The notes under the pieces are model-generated. The model saw only the letters and a program-made list of their open reading frames with translations, was not told where the DNA came from and searched no databases. A stretch of 36,397 nt of DNA from Candidatus Beckwithbacteria bacterium (GTDB taxonomy: Bacteria > Patescibacteriota > Microgenomatia > UBA1400 > UBA1449): the NCBI GenBank assembly GCA_012798485.1, contig JAAZND010000065.1, forward strand, positions 1-36,397, given 5' to 3'. Made by a program: the position numbers and the translations under genes. Shown here one piece after another: positions 23,577 through 31,784 of the stretch; positions within the stretch are counted from its first letter, which is position 1; the number at the start of each line of letters is the position of its first letter.

Positions 23577-24119
23577 ATGAATAGACTTAAACAATATTAT
23601 CAAGAAAAAATACTCGCTAAACTTAAACAGGAACTAAACATCAAAAATGATTTAGCTGTACCAAGATTAAAGAGAATTATTATCACCATGGGAATTGGAG
23701 ATAGTTGCCGTGATAAAGGTTTGAGAGATAAAATTGTAGCTTATATGTCTGCCATTGCTGGCCAAAAAGTACAATTTTGCCAAACTAAAAGATCTATTGC
23801 TGAATTTGGTATTCGACAAGGAGATTCAGTGGGAATTAAGGCAACTTTAAGAGGAGAAAGAGCTTATGAATTTTTAGATAAATTATGTTCTATAGTTTTG
23901 CCAAGAGTAAGAGATTTTCAGGGGGTTAAAGCTAATGCTTTTGATCAAAATGGCAATTATAATTTAGCTTTGAAAGAACAGATTATTTTTCCTGAAGTAG
24001 ATTATGATAAAATAGACCGCATTAGAGGATTACAAATTACAATTAATACAACAGCAAAAAATAAAGAAGAAGCATATCTTTTATTAAAAGAATTAGGTAT
24101 GCCATTTGAAAAAAATTAA
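23577..24119 (+). CDS. rplE: 50S ribosomal protein L5
   Basis: L5 binds 5S rRNA. The 180-aa protein shows VPRLKRIIITMGIGD, the block KVQFCQTKRSIAEFGIRQGDSVGIKATLRG, and the C-terminal FPEVDYDKIDRIRGLQITI. Length is normal. Confidence 0.97.
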   Translation: MNRLKQYYQEKILAKLKQELNIKNDLAVPRLKRIIITMGIGDSCRDKGLRDKIVAYMSAIAGQKVQFCQTKRSIAEFGIRQGDSVGIKATLRGERAYEFLDKLCSIVLPRVRDFQGVKANAFDQNGNYNLALKEQIIFPEVDYDKIDRIRGLQITINTTAKNKEEAYLLLKELGMPFEKN

Positions 24120-24180
24120 TAATGAAAAATTAAAAATGTAAAATTTTTTCATTTTGCATTTTAAATTTTGAATTGAATTC

Positions 24181-24369
24181 GTGTCAACAACAGCAAAATT
24201 TGTTAAAGATACACAACAAAAACCAAAATATTCGACCAGAAAAAAGAATCGATGCCAGATGTGTGGTAGACCAAGAGCTTATATGAGACATTTTGGTTTA
24301 TGCCGTTTATGTTTTAGAAAATTAGCTCATAAAGGTGAATTGCCAGGTGTCACAAAAGCCAGCTGGTAA
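24181..24369 (+). CDS. rpsZ: 30S ribosomal protein S14, type Z (zinc form)
   Basis: The 62-aa protein is the short zinc-binding form of S14, with Cys25/Cys28 and Cys41/Cys44 and the end block LAHKGELPGVTKASW. It has a GTG start with TCA as the second codon, preceded by a 61-nt AT-rich gap with an imperfect inverted repeat (AATGAAAAAT with ATTTTTTCATT) and the words ATTTTGCATTTTAAATTTT. Confidence 0.96.
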   Translation: MSTTAKFVKDTQQKPKYSTRKKNRCQMCGRPRAYMRHFGLCRLCFRKLAHKGELPGVTKASW

Positions 24370-24405
24370 GCAATTAAAAATAAAAAATAGAAAGAAAAAA
24401 TTTAG

Positions 24406-24438
24406 CTTTTAGTTTTTCAAAGTTAAGAAACTAAAAAG
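24406..24438 (+). repeat. Intercistronic hairpin rpsZ-rpsH
   Basis: CTTTTAGTTT (24406-24415) pairs with AAACTAAAAAG (24428-24438) with one bulged A; loop of 12 nt. It ends 15 nt before the rpsH ATG. Confidence 0.5.
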
Positions 24439-24453
24439 TTAAAAAAAGTAATA

Positions 24454-24846
24454 ATGTTTACACATACAATAGCCGATATGTTAACTCGCATTAGAAATGG
24501 ATATATGGCAAAAAAAGCCACAGTTGAAGTGCCATATTCTAAGATGAAGACAGAAATTGCCAATCTTTTAGTCAAAGAAGGTTATGTTCAAGCTGTAGAG
24601 GTTAAAGAAGCTGGAGTAAAAAAATCTTTATTAATTAATCTTAAATATCATCAAGGTCAAGCTGCAATTAATAAAATTACAAGAATTTCTAAATCAGGCA
24701 GAAGAATTTATAAAGCTAGTGATAAATTACCATATGTTTTATCTGGACTTGGTGAAGCAATTATTTCAACCTCAAAAGGGATTATGACAGCCAAAGCTGC
24801 TCGTAAAAATAAAATTGGCGGAGAAATAATTTGTTATGTTTATTAA
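24454..24846 (+). CDS. rpsH: 30S ribosomal protein S8
   Basis: S8 is a central-domain assembly protein and in E. coli represses the spc operon. The 130-aa protein starts with IADMLTRIRNGYMA and ends with GIMTAKAARKNKIGGEIICYVY, both diagnostic. Length is normal. Confidence 0.97.
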   Translation: MFTHTIADMLTRIRNGYMAKKATVEVPYSKMKTEIANLLVKEGYVQAVEVKEAGVKKSLLINLKYHQGQAAINKITRISKSGRRIYKASDKLPYVLSGLGEAIISTSKGIMTAKAARKNKIGGEIICYVY

Positions 24847-24874
24847 ATTAAGTTTATAAATTTGAATTTTAAAT

Positions 24875-24890
24875 TCAGCCAGTTGGCTGA
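24875..24890 (+). repeat. GC-containing hairpin rpsH-rplF
   Basis: TCAGCC (24875-24880), loop AGTT, GGCTGA (24885-24890), flanked by AT-rich arms (AATTTTAAAT / ATTAAAATT). It stands out from the other gaps by its GC core. It ends 20 nt before the GTG of rplF. Confidence 0.55.
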
Positions 24891-24910
24891 TTAAAATTTT
24901 AAATAAAATT

Positions 24911-25453
24911 GTGTCTAGAATAGGAAAATTACCAATAATCATACCACAAGGAGTTGAAGCCAGAGTTGAAGGCATGACTGTGCTTGTTAAAGGTCCAAAA
25001 GGCGAATTCAAAACTGATTTTAAAAAGGGAGTTCAAGTAGCTGTTCAAGATAATCAAATCGTCGTTTCTAGAGAAAATGAAATTAAAAGTGTGAGATCGA
25101 TGCATGGAGCCATTAGAAATATCATTAACAATGCGGTTACTGGAGTTTGTAATGGATTTGAGAAAAATCTACAATTAATTGGTACCGGATATAGAGTTAA
25201 AATGACTGGAAAAGATTTGGAATTTTCTCTTGGGTTTTCTCACCCAATTATATTTAAAGCACCAGAAGGCATTGTGTTTGTAGTTGATGGTCAAGATAAA
25301 TTAAAAGTAGTAGGAATTGATAGACAATTAGTTGGTCAGACAGCTGCAGAAATCAGAGGTTTAAGACCACCTGAGCCATATAAAGGTAAAGGTATTCGTT
25401 ATCAAGATGAATATGTAGCCAGAAAAGCTGGAAAAGCAGCTAAATCTGAATAA
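24911..25453 (+). CDS. rplF: 50S ribosomal protein L6
   Basis: L6 supports the GTPase-associated region. The 180-aa protein starts MSRIGKLPIIIPQGVE and includes VKGPKGE near the N-terminus. The C-terminal block RPPEPYKGKGIRYQDEYVARKAGK is also present. The start is GTG, with TCT as the second codon. Confidence 0.97.
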   Translation: MSRIGKLPIIIPQGVEARVEGMTVLVKGPKGEFKTDFKKGVQVAVQDNQIVVSRENEIKSVRSMHGAIRNIINNAVTGVCNGFEKNLQLIGTGYRVKMTGKDLEFSLGFSHPIIFKAPEGIVFVVDGQDKLKVVGIDRQLVGQTAAEIRGLRPPEPYKGKGIRYQDEYVARKAGKAAKSE

Positions 25454-25479
25454 TAAAAAGTTAAAATTAAGATGCTGTT

Positions 25480-25492
25480 TGCTTTTAAAGCA
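25480..25492 (+). repeat. Short palindrome rplF-rplR
   Basis: TGCTTT-T-AAAGCA is a perfect 13-base inverted repeat in the 59-nt gap before rplR; a small hairpin at most. Confidence 0.35.
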
Positions 25493-25512
25493 GATAGGAT
25501 TAAAAGCTAAAA

Positions 25513-25857
25513 ATGATTACAAGATTAAATGCTATAGAACGCAGAATTAAAAGAGTAAGAGCTAGGATCAAGAGAGAGAATCAAGGTAAAATAAAATTAT
25601 CTGTTCATAGAACCAATAAACATATTTACGCTCAATTAATTGAACTTGAGACAGGAAAAGTTCTAGCTTCAAGTTCTGATGCCAAAATAGAAAAAGGCAC
25701 CAAAACTGAAAAAGCTTTAGCAGTTGGCAAAGAAATTGGAGAAAAAGCTGTGGCAAAAAAAATCAAAAGCGTAGTTTTTGATAGAGCTGCCTATAAATAT
25801 CATGGCAGAGTCAAAGCAGTATGTGAAGGAGCTAGAGAAGCTAAGCTAACAATTTAA
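25513..25857 (+). CDS. rplR: 50S ribosomal protein L18
   Basis: L18 binds 5S rRNA with L5. The 114-aa protein has RRIKRVRARIKRE...KLSVHRTNKHIYAQLI and the end block FDRAAYKYHGRVKAVCEGAREAKLTI. Length is normal. Confidence 0.97.
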   Translation: MITRLNAIERRIKRVRARIKRENQGKIKLSVHRTNKHIYAQLIELETGKVLASSSDAKIEKGTKTEKALAVGKEIGEKAVAKKIKSVVFDRAAYKYHGRVKAVCEGAREAKLTI

Positions 25858-25883
25858 TTTATAAATAAATTTTAAAAAATCTT

Positions 25884-26474
25884 ATGCAAAAAGCAAAATT
25901 TGAACAAAAACCAGAAAGAGAATTTGAAGAAAAAGTGATAGAAATTCGTAGAATTTCTAAAAAAACTAAAGGAGGCAATAAAATTAGTTTTTCTGCTTTG
26001 GTAGTGATTGGTAATAACAAAGGAAGAGCTGGAGTAGGTCTTGATAAAGCTGCTGATGTAGTTTCAGCTATTAAAAAAGCTATTAGAAAAGCTAAAACTA
26101 ATTTAGTTGATTTACAGATTATTAATGGCACCATAGCTCATGAAGTGTTGTATAAAAGAGGAGCTGCCTACATTATGCTTAAACCAGCTCCAGAGGGAAC
26201 AGGAGTTATTGCTGGAGGTTCAGTGAGAGCAGTTGTAGAAGCTTTTGGTATTCGCAATATTGTGTCCAAAAGAATGGGGACAAGCAATAAACCATCTAAT
26301 GTTTATGCCACTTTTGAAGCTTTGAAAACTTTGAAAAAAGCTGAGATAAAAGCTAGCCAAGAAGCTAAACCAGAGGCAAAAAAAGAGTTAAAAGAGGAAA
26401 TTAAAGCAGAAAAAAAACCAAATTCTGCCAAAAAAGCACAAAAATTAAATAACAATAAAATAAATAAATTTTAA
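25884..26474 (+). CDS. rpsE: 30S ribosomal protein S5
   Basis: S5 lies at the mRNA entry and affects fidelity. The 196-aa protein has EKVIEIRRISKKTKGG, the block VIGNNKGRAGVGLDKA, and APEGTGVIAGGSVRAV. The last ~40 residues are a Lys/Glu/Ala-rich tail. The next gene is rplO after 39 nt: rpmD (L30), which usually lies here, is absent. Confidence 0.97.
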   Translation: MQKAKFEQKPEREFEEKVIEIRRISKKTKGGNKISFSALVVIGNNKGRAGVGLDKAADVVSAIKKAIRKAKTNLVDLQIINGTIAHEVLYKRGAAYIMLKPAPEGTGVIAGGSVRAVVEAFGIRNIVSKRMGTSNKPSNVYATFEALKTLKKAEIKASQEAKPEAKKELKEEIKAEKKPNSAKKAQKLNNNKINKF

Positions 26475-26513
26475 AGATTAATTATTCTTTTTGATTGATT
26501 AATTGAAATAAAA

Positions 26514-26939
26514 ATGGAACTCAATAATTTAGTGAAAACCACCAGCAAAGCTAAAAAAAGAATTGGTAGAGGTTATGGTAGTGGTAAAGGTGGACATACT
26601 TCTTCTAGAGGAGCTAAAGGGCAAAATTCTCGAAGTGGAGGCAGAGTTGCTTTAGATTTTGAAGGAACAAAGAAAAATAAAGATTTTTTCAGAAGAGTCC
26701 CAATGCTGAGAGGTAAAAGTAAACTTAAATCACATCTAGCAAAACCAGTAATTATTTATAACTCTGAATTAGCTATTTTTGATGATGGAGCTATCGTTGA
26801 TGAAAAAGCCTTAGTTGCTAAAAAATTAATCAGTGCTAAAAATTTACAAATGTTTGGTGTGAAGATCTTATTTGATAAAGCTATTGATAAAAAATTAGAG
26901 ATCAAAATACCTGCTTCTAAAGCAGTTTTGAAAAAGTAA
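26514..26939 (+). CDS. rplO: 50S ribosomal protein L15
   Basis: L15 is a late assembly protein. The 141-aa protein has the Gly-rich start GRGYGSGKGGHTSSRGAKGQNSRSGG and the block FRRVPMLRGKSKLKS. Length is normal. It directly follows rpsE because L30 is missing. Confidence 0.96.
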   Translation: MELNNLVKTTSKAKKRIGRGYGSGKGGHTSSRGAKGQNSRSGGRVALDFEGTKKNKDFFRRVPMLRGKSKLKSHLAKPVIIYNSELAIFDDGAIVDEKALVAKKLISAKNLQMFGVKILFDKAIDKKLEIKIPASKAVLKK

Positions 26940-26967
26940 GAAAAATTTGTTTTAATTAAGAGTAGAT

Positions 26968-26990
26968 ACTTGCCATAATGCAAGTTTTTT
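26968..26990 (+). terminator. Intrinsic-terminator-like hairpin before secY
   Basis: ACTTGC (26968-26973), loop CATAAT, GCAAGT (26980-26985), followed by TTTTT and AGTTTT. The 6-bp stem with a U-tract would give partial termination between the r-protein genes and secY. No clear promoter is seen behind it. Confidence 0.55.
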
Positions 26991-27041
26991 AGTTTTATTA
27001 AAAATCCCTTTTAAATTTCTTTTTAAAAGAAACATCAAGAC

Positions 27042-28313
27042 ATGATATGGGAAACTATTTCTTCTATTTGGCAAAATACACAACTTCGCAAAAGGTTTCT
27101 TTTTACGATTTTTATTTTTATAGTTTTTAGACTAATTGCTCATATTCCTTTAGCTGGTGTAAATCGAGCAGCCTTAACTGAGTTATTCTCTTCTAACCAA
27201 TTGCTAGGACTTTTAGATATTTTTTCAGGAGGAACTTTAGCAAACTTTTCTATTTTGGCTTTAGGTTTAGGACCTTATATTAATGCTTCGATTATTCTAA
27301 ATCTGTTAACAGTAGTTATCCCTCAACTTGAAGAATTATCTAAAGAAGGGGATTATGGTAGGCAGAAAATTAACCAGTATACCAGATTTTTAACGGTTCC
27401 TCTTTCAATTTTCCAGGCTTTTGGGATGATTACAATTTTACGTTCACAAAATATTATTACTTATAATGAACCATTAATGATTGTCTTGATGATTTTAACA
27501 ATGGTCACTGGGACTTTATTTGTGATGTGGCTCGGAGAACTTTTAACCGAATTTGGCATTGGAAACGGGATTTCCTTATTAATCTTTGCCGGAATTGTTG
27601 CTAGATTGCCAATTTCTTTTTTACAAACCATTTCTATCGCCGATACTTTTGATCCTATGAATATTTTTGTTTTTATTTCTATGGCTTTGATTTTAATAGT
27701 CGGAATAGTAATTATCAACGAAGCTACCAGAAAGATCCCTATTTCTTACGCTAGACGTCAGAGAGGTTCTCAAGGAATTGCTTCTATTCAATCTCATATT
27801 CCTTTGCGTTTGAATCAAGCTGGAGTAATTCCTATCATCTTTGCGGTTTCTTTGGTTTTAGCTCCTTCTTTTTTGGGTAAGTTTTTACAAACCATACCTC
27901 AATATTCAAATCTAGGGATTAAATTAGAAACTTTATTTAATCCAAACAATTGGGTTTATAATCTGACTTATTTTCTTTTAGTAGTTATTTTTACTTATTT
28001 TTATACAGCTGTCACTTTCAATCCTCAAAAAATTGCTGATGAGGTTAAAAAACAAGGTGGTTTTATTCCAGGTATTAGGCCTGGTGAAGCGACTTCAAAA
28101 TATCTGAATAAAGTTTTAACAAGAATTACTTTTGTGGGAGCAATCTTTTTGGGTGTTATTGCTATTTTGCCTACTTTTGCTAGAAATTTGACCGGAATCA
28201 GTACTTTTACTGTTGGTGGGACTAGTATTTTGATTGTGGTTTCTGTAGTTTTGGAAACCAGCAAGGCTTTACAGGCTCAATTAGTCATGAGAAATTATGA
28301 CAAATTTTTATAA
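27042..28313 (+). CDS. secY: Protein translocase subunit SecY
   Basis: SecY is the channel of the Sec translocon in the cytoplasmic membrane. The 423-aa protein has about ten membrane segments and family motifs. These include RLIAHIPLAGVN, the LGLGPYINASIILNLL pattern in TM2, GNGISLLIFAGI, and the cytosolic loop YARRQRG. The C-terminal segment around PGIRPGEATSKYL is conserved too. A terminator-like hairpin precedes it. Confidence 0.97.
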   Translation: MIWETISSIWQNTQLRKRFLFTIFIFIVFRLIAHIPLAGVNRAALTELFSSNQLLGLLDIFSGGTLANFSILALGLGPYINASIILNLLTVVIPQLEELSKEGDYGRQKINQYTRFLTVPLSIFQAFGMITILRSQNIITYNEPLMIVLMILTMVTGTLFVMWLGELLTEFGIGNGISLLIFAGIVARLPISFLQTISIADTFDPMNIFVFISMALILIVGIVIINEATRKIPISYARRQRGSQGIASIQSHIPLRLNQAGVIPIIFAVSLVLAPSFLGKFLQTIPQYSNLGIKLETLFNPNNWVYNLTYFLLVVIFTYFYTAVTFNPQKIADEVKKQGGFIPGIRPGEATSKYLNKVLTRITFVGAIFLGVIAILPTFARNLTGISTFTVGGTSILIVVSVVLETSKALQAQLVMRNYDKFL

Positions 28314-28323
28314 TTAGTTATGA

Positions 28324-28378
28324 ATTCGAATTTAAAGATTTGAAATAAATTGAGAATTTTAAATCTTATATTTCGAAT
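28324..28378 (+). repeat. Imperfect inverted repeat secY-adk
   Basis: ATTCGAA (28324-28330) with TTCGAAT (28372-28378), plus AAGATTT with AAATCTT inside, make a long imperfect hairpin ending 6 nt before the adk ATG. Confidence 0.45.
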
Positions 28379-28384
28379 TTATCT

Positions 28385-28990
28385 ATGTTTATTATCATCT
28401 ATGGTCCAGAAGGTTCAGGCAAAAGCACTCAATGTCAATTGTTAGCAGAGAGATTAGAATTAACAAAATTAGGATCTGGAGATTTAGTGCGAAAATATGC
28501 GAAAGAAGATAAAGGGATTATTGGTGAAATTTGTAAAGGTGCTTTACAAAAAGGTCATTATGTAGCTGATTCAGAAATGTTTGTGATGTGGAAACAGCGT
28601 TTTAAAGAGCCTGATGTGGAAAAAGGTTTTGTAATTGAAGGTTTTCCTCGTAATATGACACAGGCTTTATTTTTAGATGACAAATTAAATAAATATAAGA
28701 AGGAAGCTACAATGGTAATTTATCTTAGAGTCAGAGAAAAAGTTTCGATAGAAAGACTTTTAAAAAGAGGCAGAAGAAATCCAGATGGTAGTTTGGCTGA
28801 TTCGTCCGAGAATATTCAAGAAAGACTGCGAAGATATAAAGCCGAAGAAAAGGATGTTTTAAAATTTTATCGTGATAAAGGTGTTTTATACGAAATTGAT
28901 GGAGAAGGAACAATTGAGGATATTCACGAAAATATTGTAGCTAAAGCTTTAGAAATTAAAGAAAAGTTGAATGGCGATGAAACAAAATAA
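28385..28990 (+). CDS. adk: Adenylate kinase (short-LID form)
   Basis: Adk interconverts AMP + ATP and 2 ADP. The 201-aa protein has the P-loop GPEGSGKST (7-15), the AMP-site block GSGDLVRKYA, and EGFPRNMTQA. The LID (RGRRNPDGSLADSSENIQERLRRY) is short and lacks zinc Cys. It overlaps the next gene (cmk) by 14-20 nt, so the two kinases are translationally coupled. Confidence 0.93.
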   Translation: MFIIIYGPEGSGKSTQCQLLAERLELTKLGSGDLVRKYAKEDKGIIGEICKGALQKGHYVADSEMFVMWKQRFKEPDVEKGFVIEGFPRNMTQALFLDDKLNKYKKEATMVIYLRVREKVSIERLLKRGRRNPDGSLADSSENIQERLRRYKAEEKDVLKFYRDKGVLYEIDGEGTIEDIHENIVAKALEIKEKLNGDETK

Positions 28991-29675
28991 TTTTTTACAA
29001 ATCGCCATAGATGGGCCAGTCGGAGCGGGAAAAAGTATTATTGCCAATCTTCTATCTAAAAAATTAGGTATAGTTTATGTTTATACTGGAGCTATGTATC
29101 GGGCGGTAGCTTATTTAGGTTTAAGAAATAACCTTAGTTTAGAAAATAATGAAGAAAAAATTTTTACTCTTTTACAAAAAGCTGAGATTGAGCTTACTCC
29201 TACAGATCAAAAAGATAGAGTTTGTAATGTCCTCATTGATGGAGAAGATGTAAGTGATGAATTATTTACTCCAGAAGTGAGCTGGGGTTCTTCGGTAGTA
29301 GCTACTTATCCTAAAATCCGTCAAGAATTGGTGAAAAGACAACAAAAAATTGCTCAAGGTCAATCAGTGATTATGGAAGGCAGAGATATCGCTTTAAGAG
29401 TTTTACCTGAGGCTCAAATTAAAATTTTTATGACAGCAGATGTCAAGGTGAGAGCTCAAAGGAGATGGCGGGACTTACAAAAAAAAGGATATCAAAAGAC
29501 TTATGAAGAAGTATTAAATGAGACGATAGATCGCGATTATCAAGATTCTCATCGCGAAACTGACCCTTTAAAAAAAGTAGCTGAAGCATGGGTGCTAGAT
29601 ACCACCAATTTAACTATCGAAGAAGTTGTTGATCTTATCTGCCAGAAGATTAAAGAAAAAGGATTAATCAAATGA
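28971..29675 (+). CDS. cmk: Cytidylate kinase
   Basis: Cmk phosphorylates CMP and dCMP. The protein (234 aa from ATG 28971; an ATG at 28977 is an equal choice) has the P-loop DGPVGAGKS (14-22) and YTGAMYRAVAYL. It also has GRDIALRVLPEAQIKIFMTA and the R-rich lid DRDYQDSHRETDPL. Its position between adk and map inside the spc operon is unusual; cmk normally lies elsewhere. It ends in an ATGA overlap with map. Confidence 0.94.
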   Translation: MAMKQNNFLQIAIDGPVGAGKSIIANLLSKKLGIVYVYTGAMYRAVAYLGLRNNLSLENNEEKIFTLLQKAEIELTPTDQKDRVCNVLIDGEDVSDELFTPEVSWGSSVVATYPKIRQELVKRQQKIAQGQSVIMEGRDIALRVLPEAQIKIFMTADVKVRAQRRWRDLQKKGYQKTYEEVLNETIDRDYQDSHRETDPLKKVAEAWVLDTTNLTIEEVVDLICQKIKEKGLIK

Positions 29676-30460
29676 AAATAGATCTTAAAAAACCGGAACA
29701 GATTGAAAAAATGAAAACAGGTGGAGAAAAATTAGCTTCTATTCTATTTGCTTTAATTGCTGAAGTAAAAATAGGTGATAAATTGATCGAAATTGAAAAA
29801 AAAGCTTGGGAAGGGATTGAAAAACAAGGCGGTAAACCAGGATTTTCTTTAGTTGACGGTTATCATTGGGCTACCTGTATTAATATTAATGAAGGCATTG
29901 TTCACGGGATACCTACAGAAAGAGTTTTAGAGGCTGGAGATATAGTTTCCATTGATATTGGAATGTTTTATAAAGGTTTTCACACTGATATGTCTTACAC
30001 TTTTAAACTTCCAGGGGAAAACAAACTAGAAAAAAATGAACAAGAGATCACGCACTTTTTAGCAGTTGGCAAACAAGCCTTAGAAGAATCTTTACAACAA
30101 ATCAGACCAGGCCAGAGAATCGGTCATATTAGTCAAAAAATGCAGACAATAATCGAAGGCAATGGTTATAGTTGTATGAGAAATCTTACTGGCCATGGGA
30201 TTGGCAGAAAATTGCATGAATATCCACCAGTTCCTTGTTTTTTAAATATGCCAATTGAAGAGACATTGGTTTTAAGAGAAGGTATGACTTTAGCCATAGA
30301 AGTTTTATATGCTCAGGGAGGATGGCAGAATAAAACAGATGAAAAAGATGGTTGGACAATTAGAACAGCAGATGGTAAAATATCAGCGGTGTTTGAAAAA
30401 ACCATCGCGGTATCAGGCGATGGTTGTTTGATTTTAACGCCGCATTTAATTAAAAACTAA
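29672..30460 (+). CDS. map: Methionine aminopeptidase, type I
   Basis: Map removes the initiator Met from new proteins. The 262-aa protein has His78 and the five metal ligands Asp95, Asp106, His175, Glu210 and Glu242 in the usual motifs (SIDIG, HTDMSYTF, TGHGIG, LAIEV, FEKTIAV). The start ATG overlaps the cmk stop (ATGA). Confidence 0.96.
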   Translation: MKIDLKKPEQIEKMKTGGEKLASILFALIAEVKIGDKLIEIEKKAWEGIEKQGGKPGFSLVDGYHWATCININEGIVHGIPTERVLEAGDIVSIDIGMFYKGFHTDMSYTFKLPGENKLEKNEQEITHFLAVGKQALEESLQQIRPGQRIGHISQKMQTIIEGNGYSCMRNLTGHGIGRKLHEYPPVPCFLNMPIEETLVLREGMTLAIEVLYAQGGWQNKTDEKDGWTIRTADGKISAVFEKTIAVSGDGCLILTPHLIKN

Positions 30461-30466
30461 AAAACA

Positions 30467-30508
30467 AGAAAATTAATTAGTTTAGATTTGCTAAGCGATT
30501 AATTTTCT
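30467..30508. repeat. Inverted repeat overlapping the infA promoter
   Basis: AGAAAATTAAT (30467-30477) and ATTAATTTTCT (30498-30508) are exact 11-bp inverted arms. The right arm lies between the -35 and -10 boxes of the infA promoter, so it may be an operator as well as a hairpin. Confidence 0.5.
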
Positions 30509-30516
30509 GTTATAAT
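30488..30516 (+). promoter_or_regulatory. Promoter of infA and the alpha operon
   Basis: TTGCTA (30488-30493), 17-bp spacer, TATAAT (30511-30516). The start would fall near 30523, about 8 nt before the infA ATG, so the mRNA is nearly leaderless. Confidence 0.7.
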
Positions 30517-30530
30517 TCACCTCTGTAAAT

Positions 30531-30752
30531 ATGGCAAAACAAGATGTCATTGTAAAAGACGGAACAATAGTAGAAGCTTTGCCTAATACTGCTTTCCGCG
30601 TTGAGCTTGATGAAGATAAAAGATTGGTTTTGGCTACTTTATCTGGGAAAATGAGAATGTACAAAATTAGAGTGATGCCAGGAGATAGAGTAAAATTAGA
30701 ATTTACTCCATATGACGATACCAAGGGGAGAATTGTTTTTAGAGTTAAATAG
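30531..30752 (+). CDS. infA: Translation initiation factor IF-1
   Basis: IF-1 blocks the A site during initiation. The 73-aa protein shows the S1/OB-fold pattern KDGTIVEALPNTAFRVEL, SGKMRMYKIRVMPGDRVKLEFTPYD, and a normal end. A strong promoter lies immediately upstream. Confidence 0.97.
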   Translation: MAKQDVIVKDGTIVEALPNTAFRVELDEDKRLVLATLSGKMRMYKIRVMPGDRVKLEFTPYDDTKGRIVFRVK

Positions 30753-30772
30753 TTTATTAATTTATTTTAAAA

Positions 30773-30886
30773 ATGAAAATACAAGCAAGTGTCAAAAAAA
30801 TTTGTAGAAATTGTAAAATCGTCAGAAGAAGAGGACGATTAACTGTAATTTGTAAAAATAAAAAACATAAACAGAGACAAGGATAA
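30773..30886 (+). CDS. rpmJ: 50S ribosomal protein L36
   Basis: This 37-aa ORF encodes L36, starting MKIQASVKKICRNCKIVRRRGR. The zinc ligands Cys11, Cys14, Cys27 and His32 are present (C+ form). It lies in its standard place between infA and rpsM, 20 nt after infA. Confidence 0.95.
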   Translation: MKIQASVKKICRNCKIVRRRGRLTVICKNKKHKQRQG

Positions 30887-30899
30887 ACTAAATTAAAAT

Positions 30900-30952
30900 T
30901 GAAAATGAAAAATTTAAAAATTATTTTTAATTTTTCTTTTATAATTTTAAAT
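30900..30952 (+). repeat. Imperfect AT hairpin rpmJ-rpsM
   Basis: AAAATT..GAAAATGAAAAAT on the left pairs imperfectly with ATTTTTC.TTTTATAATTTT on the right. It ends about 10 nt before the GTG of rpsM. Confidence 0.4.
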
Positions 30953-30959
30953 TAAATCA

Positions 30960-31364
30960 GTGCCAAGAATAGTCGGAGTAGATATACCAGAAAATAAAAG
31001 AATAGAAGCATCACTTCAATACATTTATGGAGTTGGTAGCACTAATGTTAAAACTATTTTGAAATTGGCCAATATTGATCCAGATAAAAGAGCTAAAGAT
31101 TTAACTGATCAAGAAATTTTAAGAATTGTGAAATCCTTGGAAACTATTCCCACAGAAGGAGTTTTGCGAAAAATTGTTAGTGACAATATTCAAAGATTAA
31201 AACAGATTAGAACTTATCGAGGGATTAGACATATGCAAAGACTGCCAGTAAGAGGACAAAGAACTAGAGTTAATGCTAGAACTAAAAGAGGCAAAAGATT
31301 AACAGTAGGCGCTTTAACCAAAGAAATGGCGCAAAAATTAGATGAAGCTAAAAAAGCTAAATAA
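30960..31364 (+). CDS. rpsM: 30S ribosomal protein S13
   Basis: S13 contacts P-site tRNA and the 50S. The 134-aa protein starts MPRIVGVDIPENKRIE and shows SLQYIYGVG, YRGIRHMQRLPVRGQRT and NARTKRGKR. The start is GTG, with CCA as the second codon. Confidence 0.97.
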   Translation: MPRIVGVDIPENKRIEASLQYIYGVGSTNVKTILKLANIDPDKRAKDLTDQEILRIVKSLETIPTEGVLRKIVSDNIQRLKQIRTYRGIRHMQRLPVRGQRTRVNARTKRGKRLTVGALTKEMAQKLDEAKKAK

Positions 31365-31376
31365 ATTTATTAAAAT

Positions 31377-31766
31377 ATGGCAACCAAAACTCAAAAAACC
31401 CAAACTGCAAAAAATAAAAATTTAACTAAAGGTAATATTTACGTTGTAGCAACTTTTAATAATACTTTAATCACGATTACAGATGACAATGGTAATACTT
31501 TTTGTTGGGGTTCAACCGGAAAGGTAGGGTTCAAAGGGTCAAGAAGATCTACTCCTTATGCTGCTACTACAGCCGTTGATGCTGTAGTCAAAGAAGCTAA
31601 AGAAATGGGACTTAAACAAGCTAAAGTTTTTATTAAAGGACCAGGAGTGGGACGAGATGCTGCTTTAAGAGTATTAAGATCTAGTGGGATTAGAATTACT
31701 CAAATTGCAGATGTGACACCTATTCCACATAATGGTTGTAGACCACAGAAAAAAAGAAAAGGATAA
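31377..31766 (+). CDS. rpsK: 30S ribosomal protein S11
   Basis: S11 lies on the 30S platform. The 129-aa protein includes VVATFNNTLITITDDNGN, the GFKGSRRSTPYAA block, and IRITQIADVTPIPHNGCRPQKKRK at its end. It has normal length and lies 12 nt after rpsM. Confidence 0.97.
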   Translation: MATKTQKTQTAKNKNLTKGNIYVVATFNNTLITITDDNGNTFCWGSTGKVGFKGSRRSTPYAATTAVDAVVKEAKEMGLKQAKVFIKGPGVGRDAALRVLRSSGIRITQIADVTPIPHNGCRPQKKRKG

Positions 31767-31784
31767 ACATTAATTAAAAATTAT

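Noticed and set aside
26947..26979. Promoter before secY (TTGTTT ... CATAAT)
   Set aside because: Spacing of 21 bp and a weak -10; not supported.
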